A DNA stretch of 5,232 nucleotides from an uncultured Actinomycetes bacterium (GCA_937888775.1 CALAQT010000344.1:1-5232); one strand, 5' to 3'. Counted from the first letter of the stretch, positions 1-5,228 are shown. Program-made: numbers and translations. The notes: generated from the letters alone by a model not told the origin.

Positions 1-2
1 TC

Positions 3-440
3 TTCACCGCCCCGTTCCTGCACGTCAGCTTCCAGCATCTGATCGACAACACGGTTCCGTTCGTGTTCATGGGCGTGATCATCGCGCTGCGCGGCGCCGT
101 CCGGCTGGCGCTGGTGACGCTGATCGTGATCGTGATCGGGGGCCTGGGGACGTGGCTGATCTCACCCGGGAACGAGTCCACCGTCGGCGCCAGCGGCGTC
201 GTGTTCGGCTACGCCGCCTACCTGTTCACGCGCGGCGTGTTCAACCGCAGCCTGCTGGAGATCCTGACCGCGGTCGTGGTCGGCGTGGTCTGGGGCGGCG
301 CGCTGCTCTCCAGCCTGGTGCCGCATACCGGCATCTCCTGGCAGGGCCACGCCTGCGGGGCGATCGGCGGCGTCGCCGCGGCGTGGTGGCTGTCGCCCGG
401 GCACGCGGGCCGCCGCTCCATCTCTGCTCTGTCTGAGTAG
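3..440 (+). CDS. Rhomboid family intramembrane serine protease (5' end missing)
   Basis: This is the last 145 residues of a rhomboid protease, an enzyme that cuts membrane proteins within the lipid bilayer. The frame is open from base 3, so the start, the first transmembrane helix and the L1 loop lie left of the window. Visible in the fragment are a HxxxN motif (H12, N16; usual oxyanion/active-site residues at the top of TM2), the catalytic serine in GASG (S64, codon 192-194) and the catalytic histidine in GHACG (H116, codon 348-350). Hydrophobic stretches near residues 18-31, 33-54, 59-78, 84-107 and 115-133 fit TM2 to TM6. All residues of the Ser-His dyad are present, so the enzyme should be active. 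It ends TAG 13 nt before trpS and probably shares its transcript. The substrate cannot be inferred. The rhomboid assignment is firm; whether residues are missing only on the left is set by the window edge. Confidence 0.9.
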   Translation, partial: FTAPFLHVSFQHLIDNTVPFVFMGVIIALRGAVRLALVTLIVIVIGGLGTWLISPGNESTVGASGVVFGYAAYLFTRGVFNRSLLEILTAVVVGVVWGGALLSSLVPHTGISWQGHACGAIGGVAAAWWLSPGHAGRRSISALSE

Positions 441-453
441 CCTGCCGGCCACG

Positions 454-1449
454 GTGAGGATCTTCTCCGGCATCCAGCCCACCGGGCGAAAGCACCTGGG
501 CAACTACATCGGCGCGATCACCCAGTACGTCGCCGGCCAGGATCGCGGCGAGGCGATCTACTGCGTCGTGGACCTCCACGCGACCACCGTCGCCTACGAG
601 CCGGCGGGACTGCGCGAATCGGTCTACGACACGGCCGCGACGCTCCTGGCGGCCGGGCTTGAACCCGAGCGGTGCATCTTCTTTCGCCAATCCGACGTGC
701 TGGAACACACCGAACTGGCCTGGATGCTGTCCAGCGTGACCGCGTTTGGCGACCTGGGCCGGATGACCCAGTTCAAGGACAAGGCCGGCGCCCAGCGCGA
801 GCTGGTCTCGGCCGGCCTGTTCACCTATCCGGTGCTGATGGCCGCCGACGTGCTCGCCTACCGCGCCGATGACGTGCCCGTCGGCGACGACCAGCGCCAG
901 CACGTGGAGCTGATGCGCGACATCGCCGAGCGTTTCAACGCTCGTTTCGGCGACACGCTGGTGGTGCCCGCGGCGCGGATCCCCACCGTCGGGGCGCGGA
1001 TCATGGATCTGCAGTTTCCCGAGCGCAAGATGTCGACCACCGGCGGCAGCGAGCAGGGGACGGTATACGTCCTCGACGAGCCCGCCGCGGTGGTCAAGAA
1101 GCTGCGCTCGGCGGTCACCGACTCCGGTCGTGAGGTCCTACGCGCGCCCGACAAGCCGGGCGTGACGAACCTGATCGAGATCCTGGCCGCCGTCGACGGC
1201 AGCTCCGCGGAGGATGTCGAGCGCCAGTTCGACGGCCACGGCTACGGTCCGTTCAAGTCGGCAGTCGCCGAGGCTGTGGTCTCCTACCTGGCGCCGGTGC
1301 GCGAGCGCTACCAGGCGCTGCGCGCCGACGAGGCAGAGCTTGAGCGGCTGCTGGCCGTCGGCGCCGACAAAGCCCGTCAGATCGCGGCCGACACGCTGTT
1401 GGACGCGCGTGCGGCGATGGGGGTGGGACCGGTCCGACCCCGCAGCTAA
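454..1449 (+). CDS. trpS: Tryptophanyl-tRNA synthetase
   Basis: This cytoplasmic class I aminoacyl-tRNA synthetase charges tRNA-Trp with tryptophan using ATP. The protein has 331 residues, the normal bacterial TrpS length. It opens with RIFSGIQPTG, the family's usual N-terminus, which fixes the GTG at 454 as the start. The HIGH-class signature appears as HLGN (residues 14-17). Other TrpS-typical blocks are GRMTQFKDK (102-110), PVGDDQRQHVEL (142-153), the second signature KMSTT (192-196) in place of KMSKS, and GVTNLIEI (236-243). The second lysine of KMSKS is replaced, a variant I associate with some actinobacterial TrpS proteins rather than with loss of function. No Shine-Dalgarno sequence is evident in the 13-nt gap after the rhomboid gene, so translation may be coupled or SD-independent. 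scpA starts 10 nt after its TAA stop. Confidence 0.97.
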   Translation: MRIFSGIQPTGRKHLGNYIGAITQYVAGQDRGEAIYCVVDLHATTVAYEPAGLRESVYDTAATLLAAGLEPERCIFFRQSDVLEHTELAWMLSSVTAFGDLGRMTQFKDKAGAQRELVSAGLFTYPVLMAADVLAYRADDVPVGDDQRQHVELMRDIAERFNARFGDTLVVPAARIPTVGARIMDLQFPERKMSTTGGSEQGTVYVLDEPAAVVKKLRSAVTDSGREVLRAPDKPGVTNLIEILAAVDGSSAEDVERQFDGHGYGPFKSAVAEAVVSYLAPVRERYQALRADEAELERLLAVGADKARQIAADTLLDARAAMGVGPVRPRS

Positions 1450-1459
1450 CGTCTGCGGC

Positions 1460-2341
1460 GTGCGCCTGGCCAATCTGGAATTGGACCTCGACGTCTTCGT
1501 TGGGCCGTTTGACCTGCTGCTGACGCTGATCCTGCGCGAGGAGGTCGACCTGCTGGAAGTCGGGCTGGCCGAGGTGGTGATCGCCTACATCGACCATCTG
1601 GAGCGCCGCGGCGAGCTCGATCTGGACGCCGCGACCGAGTTCCTGGTGTTGATCGCCGCTCTGCTGGAGCTCAAATCGCGCCTGCTGCTGCCCGGCGAGG
1701 AGATCGAGGAGATCGAGCTCGATCCCGGCGAGGCGGCCGAGGAGCTGCTGGCACGGCTGCTCGACGCCCAGCGCTACCACGCCGCCGCCGAGCATCTGCG
1801 CCAGGCGCTCCAGGCCCAGCACGGTTACCGCTTCCGCTCGGCGCCGCTGCCGCCGTGGCTGCGCAAGGCCTCGCTGGCGGACGCGGTCGCGGTCTATGAC
1901 CCGGCGACGCTCGCGGCGGCCCTGGGCGGTCTGCTGCAAATTCCTCCGCCGGTCGACGTCGGCCACATCGCGGTGCCCAAGGTGACCGTCGCCGAGCGCC
2001 TTACGCACCTGCGAGCCCTGTTGCGCAGCGGCAGCTTCACCTTCGACGAGGCGGTCTCGCAGGCTGACCGGGTGACGGTGGCGGTGACCCTCTACGCGCT
2101 GCTGGAGCTCTACAAGCAGGGCGAGGTGACCTGGACCCAGGCCGAGCCGTTCGCCGAGATCGTGGTATCTCCCCCCGAGAGCGTGGCGTTGCCCCAGCCG
2201 GCGCGTGATGGGGAGATGGCAATCGGAGTTGCCGTTGTCTCGCCGCCAGCTGCGGCGGAGTCACGCCGGCCGTACGCCGGGGCGATACCAACGCGCAACT
2301 CCCGGGGTCCGGCTGACGACGGCGACAGGCGGGTCGCATGA
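1460..2341 (+). CDS. scpA: Segregation and condensation protein A (kleisin)
   Basis: ScpA is the kleisin that bridges the SMC ATPase heads and binds ScpB in the bacterial condensin, which organises and segregates the chromosome. The 293-residue product begins VRLANLELDLDVFVGPFDLL; the FxGPxDLLLxLI motif near residues 13-24 is the ScpA hallmark and lies in the SMC-neck-binding N-terminal domain. An acidic, helix-rich middle (about 80-120) follows. The C-terminal winged-helix segment (about 170-234, including TVAVTLYALLELYKQGEVTWTQ) binds the SMC head cap. The GTG at 1460 is the first in-frame start after the trpS stop and sits just before the conserved domain; an upstream open extension in this frame lies inside trpS and is rejected. 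No clear Shine-Dalgarno is seen. Residues from about 237 to 293 are a low-complexity tail beyond the usual family end, containing codons (ATA, AGG) unusual for this DNA. It ends in an ATGA overlap with scpB. Confidence 0.95.
   Translation: MRLANLELDLDVFVGPFDLLLTLILREEVDLLEVGLAEVVIAYIDHLERRGELDLDAATEFLVLIAALLELKSRLLLPGEEIEEIELDPGEAAEELLARLLDAQRYHAAAEHLRQALQAQHGYRFRSAPLPPWLRKASLADAVAVYDPATLAAALGGLLQIPPPVDVGHIAVPKVTVAERLTHLRALLRSGSFTFDEAVSQADRVTVAVTLYALLELYKQGEVTWTQAEPFAEIVVSPPESVALPQPARDGEMAIGVAVVSPPAAAESRRPYAGAIPTRNSRGPADDGDRRVA
2327..2332 (+). promoter_or_regulatory. Probable ribosome binding site of scpB
   Basis: AGGCGG lies 5 nt upstream of the scpB ATG, inside the last codons of scpA. It matches AGGAGG at five of six positions and is the only convincing Shine-Dalgarno-like sequence before any start in this window. 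With the ATGA overlap it supports the ATG at 2338 and translational coupling of scpB to scpA. Confidence 0.5.
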
Positions 2342-2913
2342 CCGAGGAACTCGAACAGACGCTGGAGGCCCTGCTGTTCCTCAGCGCGGCGCCGGTCACG
2401 CCCGACGCGCTGGCCGATGCCACCGGCTCGGAGCTGCACGAGGTGGTCACGGCGCTGGAGCGCCTGCGCGAGCACTACGAGTTCGAACGTCGCGGGCTGG
2501 TGCTGCGCGAGCTGGCCGGCGGATTCGTGCTCTCAAGCCATCCCGACGCAGAAGCCGCCGCGCGGCGCCTGCTGGCCCGGCCGCGCACGCCGCCGCTCAG
2601 CCCCGCCCAGGCGGAGACGCTAGCGATCGTGGCGTACCTGCAGCCGGTCTCCCGGCCGGAGGTCGCGCGCATCCGCGGGGTCAGCGCCGAATCCGCGGCG
2701 GCCACGCTGCTGGAGCGCGGCGTGATCGAGGAGGCCGGGCGCTCGCAGTTCGGCGCGGTCCTGTACCGCACGACCGAGCTGTTCCTGCGCCTGTTCGGGC
2801 TGGCGTCGCTCGACGATCTGCCCGACATCAGCGTGTTCAACCCCTCGCCGGAGCTGGAGGAGGAGCTGCGCGAGCGGCTACTTCGAGCCGGCGAGGCACG
2901 CTCAGGTGCCTGA
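2338..2913 (+). CDS. scpB: Segregation and condensation protein B
   Basis: ScpB dimerises and wraps the kleisin ScpA, completing the SMC-ScpAB condensin. The 191-residue product is of normal length. The first winged-helix domain (about 5-75) contains ALLFLSAAPVTPDAL and RRGLVLRELAGGFVLSSHP. The second (about 88-160) contains LSPAQAETLAIVAYLQPVSRPE, IRGVSAESAAATLLERGVIEEAGR and LYRTTELFLRLFGLASLDDLP, all close to the family pattern. The ATG overlaps the scpA stop (ATGA), so the two proteins are probably made in matched amounts. The last dozen codons (RERLLRAGEARSGA) lie in a 35-bp sequence that is repeated downstream, and the TGA stop is the start of a TGAGCGGCGA motif resembling the 11-bp tandem units that follow. 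The C-terminal tail after about residue 170 is therefore probably variable, but the conserved core is intact. Confidence 0.95.
   Translation: MTEELEQTLEALLFLSAAPVTPDALADATGSELHEVVTALERLREHYEFERRGLVLRELAGGFVLSSHPDAEAAARRLLARPRTPPLSPAQAETLAIVAYLQPVSRPEVARIRGVSAESAAATLLERGVIEEAGRSQFGAVLYRTTELFLRLFGLASLDDLPDISVFNPSPELEEELRERLLRAGEARSGA
2872..2906. repeat. 35-bp direct repeat, copy 1 (inside the scpB 3' end)
   Basis: This 35-bp stretch encodes the last residues of ScpB up to three codons before the stop. It recurs at 2936-2970, 64 bp downstream, with 34 of 35 bases identical (T at 2883 versus G at 2947). The 64-bp spacing is not a multiple of three, so the second copy does not extend the reading frame. 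Confidence 0.9.
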
Positions 2914-2918
2914 GCGGC
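2896..2918 (+). terminator. Hairpin spanning the scpB stop codon, possible U-less terminator
   Basis: CGCTCAG (2899-2905) and CTGAGCG (2910-2916) form a perfect 7-bp stem with loop GTGC. Two more G-C pairs can form across a bulged A (2896-2897 with 2917-2918). The stop TGA of scpB (2911-2913) lies in the right arm. No T-run follows (the next bases are GAAAGGGG), so it is not a classic intrinsic terminator. It could aid termination or protect the 3' end of the scpB message, or it may be a by-product of the local repeats. Confidence 0.35.
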
Positions 2919-2935
2919 GAAAGGGGCCGGCGACT

Positions 2936-2970
2936 GAGCGGCTACTGCGAGCCGGCGAGGCACGCTCAGG
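2936..2970. repeat. 35-bp direct repeat, copy 2 (intergenic copy of the scpB 3' end)
   Basis: This near-perfect copy of 2872-2906 lies outside any gene. It is preceded by TGAGCGGC-like sequence and runs directly into the 11-bp tandem array. It looks like a local duplication of the end of scpB. Confidence 0.9.
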
Positions 2971-2974
2971 CGAC

Positions 2975-3062
2975 TGGGCGGCGACTGAGCGGCGACCGGG
3001 CGGCGACCGGGCGGCGACCGGGCGGCGACCGAGCGGCGACTGAGCGGCGACTGAGTGGCGAC
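2975..3062. repeat. 11-bp tandem repeat array, eight units
   Basis: Eight consecutive 11-bp units follow the pattern (T/C)G(A/G)G(C/T)GGCGAC, starting at 2975, 2986, 2997, 3008, 3019, 3030, 3041 and 3052. Units 3-5 are identical (CGGGCGGCGAC), units 2 and 7 are identical (TGAGCGGCGAC), and unit 8 has one C-to-T change. A broken ninth unit (TGAGACGC) begins at 3063, and related TGAGCGGC sequence occurs at 2911 and 2935. Because 11 is not a multiple of three, TGA falls in all three forward frames. The unit length is close to one helical turn of DNA. The pattern indicates slippage or unequal exchange; no function is evident. Confidence 0.92.
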
Positions 3063-3088
3063 TGAGACGCCCGGCTCTCGCGCCTCGC

Positions 3089-3094
3089 TACCGT
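3089..3094 (+). promoter_or_regulatory. Possible -10 element of the GH30 gene
   Basis: TACCGT matches the loose actinobacterial -10 pattern TAnnnT and lies in the one non-repetitive part of the gap, 43 nt before the GH30 ATG. No convincing -35 box is visible. If used, transcription would begin near 3101 and give a leader of about 37 nt. This is a weak, pattern-only call. Confidence 0.3.
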
Positions 3095-3096
3095 AT

Positions 3097-3118
3097 GGCC
3101 GCGTGTTGGGGCGCGGCC
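3097..3118. promoter_or_regulatory. Inverted repeat in the GH30 leader (operator or mRNA hairpin)
   Basis: GGCCGCG (3097-3103) and CGCGGCC (3112-3118) are perfect 7-bp arms around an 8-nt loop. They sit immediately after the possible -10 box and 19 nt before the GH30 start. The position suits a repressor site or a leader hairpin. The right arm can also pair with GCCGC at 3122-3126, giving an alternative fold. In DNA this GC-rich, a 7-bp G/C-only match can arise by chance. Confidence 0.35.
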
Positions 3119-3137
3119 GGCGCCGCCTTCTCAAAGC

Positions 3138-4643
3138 ATGACGCCTTCCCACACCATCCCGTTCCGGTACCGGCTGCTGATGCTGATCGCCGCCGCGTGC
3201 CTGCTCGCGCTCACCGGGGCGGCCGGCCGCGCCAGCGCGCAGGCCGCCAACCCGTTCGACGTGGAGGTGGTTCAGACCAACGCCGACCTCTCCCAAACTC
3301 TGACCCACTTGCCCGATCTGGAGTTCGGCCGTGCCCCGGTGGCGAAGCTGCCGGCGATCGCAGTCAACGCCGGCGTCCGCTACCAGACGGTGGGGGGTTT
3401 CGGCGCGGCGATGACCGATACCTCGGCCTGGCTGATCGAGCGTGAGCTGCCCGCCGCCACGCGCGATGCGCTGATGAACGAGCTGTTCGGCGCCACCGGC
3501 ATCCACCTCAACTTCGTGCGGGTGCCGATGGGAGCGTCGGATTACACCTCTAATGGCCGGCCCTACACCTATGACGACATTGCGCCCGGCCAATCGGACC
3601 CCTCGCTGACGCATTTCTCGATCGCGCACGACCAGGCCTACATCCTCCCGGCCCTGCGTGAGGCGCTGGCGATCAATCCCCAGACTGAGTTTCTCGCCAG
3701 TCCCTGGACACCGCCCGCGTGGATGAAGGGCAACAATTCGCTCGGTAACGTCGGTGACCTCGGCACCCTGAAGGCCACGGCCTACGGGCCGTGGGGCGAG
3801 TACTTCGTCAAGTTCATCCAGGCCTACCATCAAGCTGGCATCTCGATCGGCGCGGTCACGCCCCAGAACGAGCCCGCCAACGCCACCACCTACCCCGGGC
3901 TCAACTTCGCGGCGGGCAGCGAGGCCAACTGGATCGCGCAGGACCTGGAGCCGTCGCTGAGCCGGGCCGGGCTGCATCCGAAGATCTACGGCAACGACCT
4001 CGGCTGGGGGCCGAATACGAACGCGTATGCCAGCACCGCCGTGTTCGGGCGGGCGGGCAGCCTCCTCAACGGGATCGCCTGGCACTGCTATTTCGGCGCT
4101 CCCGGCGTGATGAACGAGTTCCGCCAGGCCGCGTCGCGCCTGGAACAGATCGTGGACGAGTGCTCGCCGGGCGGGATCACCCCAACCCCCACGTCGGAGA
4201 TCGTGATCGCGTCGCTGCGTGACTGGGCCAGCACCGTCGCGCTGTGGAACCTGGCGCTCGATCCCCGCGGCGGGCCGGTGCAGGTGCCCAACACCGGCTG
4301 TCCCGCCTGCGTCGGCCTGGCGACGATCAACGAGGGCAACAAGACGGTGTCGCTGCGCCGCAGCTACTACCAGCTGGGCCAGGCCAGCGCCTTCGTGGCG
4401 CCCGGAGCGCAGCGGATCAAATCCGAGCATTTCGTCTCCTACGTCTACCCCCGCTCGGGGGTCAACGTGGCCACGCCCGGACTGGACGACGTGGCGTTCA
4501 AGAACCCGGACGGGAGCATCGTGCTGGTCGCCTACGACAACTCCGCGGCGGCGATCCAGTTCGCCGTCAAATGGAACGGCAGCTCATTCAGCTACCAGCT
4601 TCCGGCGCAGGCGACGGCCACATTCGTCTGGGACCGCCCCTGA
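3138..4643 (+). CDS. Secreted glycoside hydrolase family 30 enzyme
   Basis: This is a complete 501-residue retaining beta-glycosidase of the GH30 (glucosylceramidase-like) family, exported from the cell. Residues 1-36 form a signal peptide: Arg at 10 and 12, a hydrophobic core at about 13-29, and likely cleavage after AQA (34-36). The (beta/alpha)8 barrel carries family blocks QTVGGFGAAMTDTSAW (83-98), RVPMGASDY (128-136), SPWTPPAWMK (188-197) and WHCY (315-318). The acid/base is E245 in TPQNEP (241-246). The nucleophile is most likely E341 in DECS (340-343), where relatives often have TECS. RDWASTVALWNLALD (361-375) and GCPACVGLATIN (387-398) are also typical. The C-terminal beta-sandwich spans about 405-501. 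The substrate cannot be fixed: glucosylceramide, beta-1,6-glucan and related beta-linked sugars all occur in the family. No clear Shine-Dalgarno is present, but the signal peptide supports this ATG. It is separated from scpB by 224 bp of repeats and probably has its own promoter. Confidence 0.94.
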   Translation: MTPSHTIPFRYRLLMLIAAACLLALTGAAGRASAQAANPFDVEVVQTNADLSQTLTHLPDLEFGRAPVAKLPAIAVNAGVRYQTVGGFGAAMTDTSAWLIERELPAATRDALMNELFGATGIHLNFVRVPMGASDYTSNGRPYTYDDIAPGQSDPSLTHFSIAHDQAYILPALREALAINPQTEFLASPWTPPAWMKGNNSLGNVGDLGTLKATAYGPWGEYFVKFIQAYHQAGISIGAVTPQNEPANATTYPGLNFAAGSEANWIAQDLEPSLSRAGLHPKIYGNDLGWGPNTNAYASTAVFGRAGSLLNGIAWHCYFGAPGVMNEFRQAASRLEQIVDECSPGGITPTPTSEIVIASLRDWASTVALWNLALDPRGGPVQVPNTGCPACVGLATINEGNKTVSLRRSYYQLGQASAFVAPGAQRIKSEHFVSYVYPRSGVNVATPGLDDVAFKNPDGSIVLVAYDNSAAAIQFAVKWNGSSFSYQLPAQATATFVWDRP

Positions 4644-4662
4644 GCGGCGCTCGCGGGGCTAC

Positions 4663-4685
4663 TCCGGGGCGCGGCCTGCGGTGGG
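4663..4685. repeat. 23-bp GC-rich direct repeat, copy 1
   Basis: This is the first of three copies of a 23-bp sequence starting TCCGGGGCGCGGCCTG and ending GGTGGG. It differs from the other two by one base (C instead of T at 4679). It begins 20 bp after the GH30 stop. Confidence 0.85.
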
Positions 4686-4698
4686 CGGGTGCCGGGGG

Positions 4699-4721
4699 TC
4701 CGGGGCGCGGCCTGTGGTGGG
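4699..4721. repeat. 23-bp GC-rich direct repeat, copy 2
   Basis: This copy is identical to copy 3 and starts 36 bp after the start of copy 1 and 25 bp before copy 3. The uneven spacing suggests an imperfect tandem array. Confidence 0.85.
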
Positions 4722-4723
4722 GG

Positions 4724-4746
4724 TCCGGGGCGCGGCCTGTGGTGGG
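4724..4746. repeat. 23-bp GC-rich direct repeat, copy 3
   Basis: This copy is identical to copy 2. Its last bases form the left side of the possible terminator hairpin at 4736-4761. Confidence 0.85.
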
Positions 4747-4761
4747 CGCGCCCAGGTTTTT
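4736..4761 (+). terminator. Possible intrinsic terminator downstream of the GH30 gene
   Basis: CCTG (4736-4739) can pair with CAGG (4753-4756), with GG (4741-4742) and CC (4751-4752) extending the stem past a bulged T; TTTTT (4757-4761) follows directly. An alternative fold is the palindrome TGGGCGCGCCCA (4743-4754). It lies about 95-115 bp after the GH30 stop on the same strand and is the only hairpin plus T-run close to that gene. The stem is short, so this is a tentative call. Confidence 0.35.
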
Positions 4762-4905
4762 GTGGGTCTCCGGTCGATTTGGGGGTGACTCAGTGCCTGC
4801 GGTCGACCTCCAGGGCTACGGCGAGGACTTCCGGTCGATCAGGCTTCGCTCGCTTGATGCCGTCTCGTGCTTGTGGTGGAGCGGGGGCCTGCGAGAGGGT
4901 GTCGC

Positions 4906-4929
4906 CCGCCGGCCACGGATGGCCGGCGG
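4906..4929. repeat. 10-bp inverted repeat with tetraloop
   Basis: CCGCCGGCCA (4906-4915) and TGGCCGGCGG (4920-4929) are perfectly complementary around CGGA. The hairpin would be very stable as RNA or single-stranded DNA. No T-run follows on either strand, so a terminator role is not supported. Confidence 0.6.
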
Positions 4930-5067
4930 CATGGGCACGGACGGCGGGCTGCGAACTGCGCAAGTTCTGAAGCTGGCGACGTGGTCCGGAAACCACTGCA
5001 GACCAGGGCTTTTCGGGCTGGTGTCAGCCTGATCTCACCACCAAACCGACCGGAGCGCCGTTTTTGT

Positions 5068-5131
5068 CCGGCCTGAACCTGGCCGAAAAAGCGAAGCCTG
5101 GGTGCGCTTTTTCGGCCAGGTTCGTGGCCGG
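5068..5131. repeat. Large inverted repeat (19-bp perfect arms, extended)
   Basis: GAACCTGGCCGAAAAAGCG (5075-5093) is the exact reverse complement of 5105-5123, with an 11-nt loop between them. Beyond a small internal loop (T5074 against G5124-T5125), CCGGCC (5068-5073) pairs with GGCCGG (5126-5131), giving 25 base pairs in all. Each arm carries an A5/T5 tract, so on either strand a T5 run follows the inner GCG/CGC pairs. It could act as a bidirectional terminator, but the inner stem is only 3 bp. A mobile palindromic repeat or a structured RNA element is equally possible. Confidence 0.85.
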
Positions 5132-5202
5132 TGGCTGGTGGCCCGCCAACCGTCGAGTTCCGCTGCCGAGGGCTAGCCGGAAGTTTTCGCATTTGAAAGG
5201 TT

Positions 5203-5228
5203 GAATCCCGCGTGGTGGCGCGGGATTC
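5203..5228. repeat. 10-bp inverted repeat at the right edge
   Basis: GAATCCCGCG (5203-5212) and CGCGGGATTC (5219-5228) are perfect arms around TGGTGG. The arms end in A/T-containing GAAT/ATTC, so this is not simple GC bias. No T-run follows on either strand. The element is complete, but its context to the right is cut off. Confidence 0.75.

Noticed and set aside
241..903. A 220-residue minus-strand frame across the rhomboid and trpS genes
   Set aside because: It overlaps two well-supported genes and shows no recognisable motif.
1214..1459. Upstream extension of scpA into trpS
   Set aside because: The extra 82 residues are read out of frame from trpS, and the conserved ScpA domain begins just after the GTG at 1460.
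2975..3062. The repeat array as a CRISPR
   Set aside because: The units are only 11 bp and directly adjacent, with no unique spacers, and no cas genes are nearby.
2205..3065. A 286-residue + strand frame ending in the repeat array
   Set aside because: It overlaps scpA and scpB in another frame. Its product is Arg/Ala/Gly-rich, and its end is just translated 11-bp repeats.
2475..4430. A 651-residue open frame on the minus strand
   Set aside because: It lies antisense to scpB and the GH30 gene, crosses the 11-bp array, and its product is Arg/Gly-rich with no family motif. Long antisense frames are expected in GC-rich coding DNA.
4689..5076. Several + strand frames in the right-hand gap
   Set aside because: They are translations of the 23-bp repeats and GC-rich spacer, with no motif, credible start or conserved composition.
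4839..5192. A 117-residue minus-strand frame in the right-hand gap
   Set aside because: It runs through the large palindrome and other hairpins, is rich in Arg, Pro and Ser, and has no family motif or ribosome binding site that I can see.
5196..5228. A tRNA T-arm suggested by GGTTGAATCCC
   Set aside because: The T-loop C of GGTTCGAAT is missing, and no acceptor, D-arm or anticodon arm can be drawn around it.
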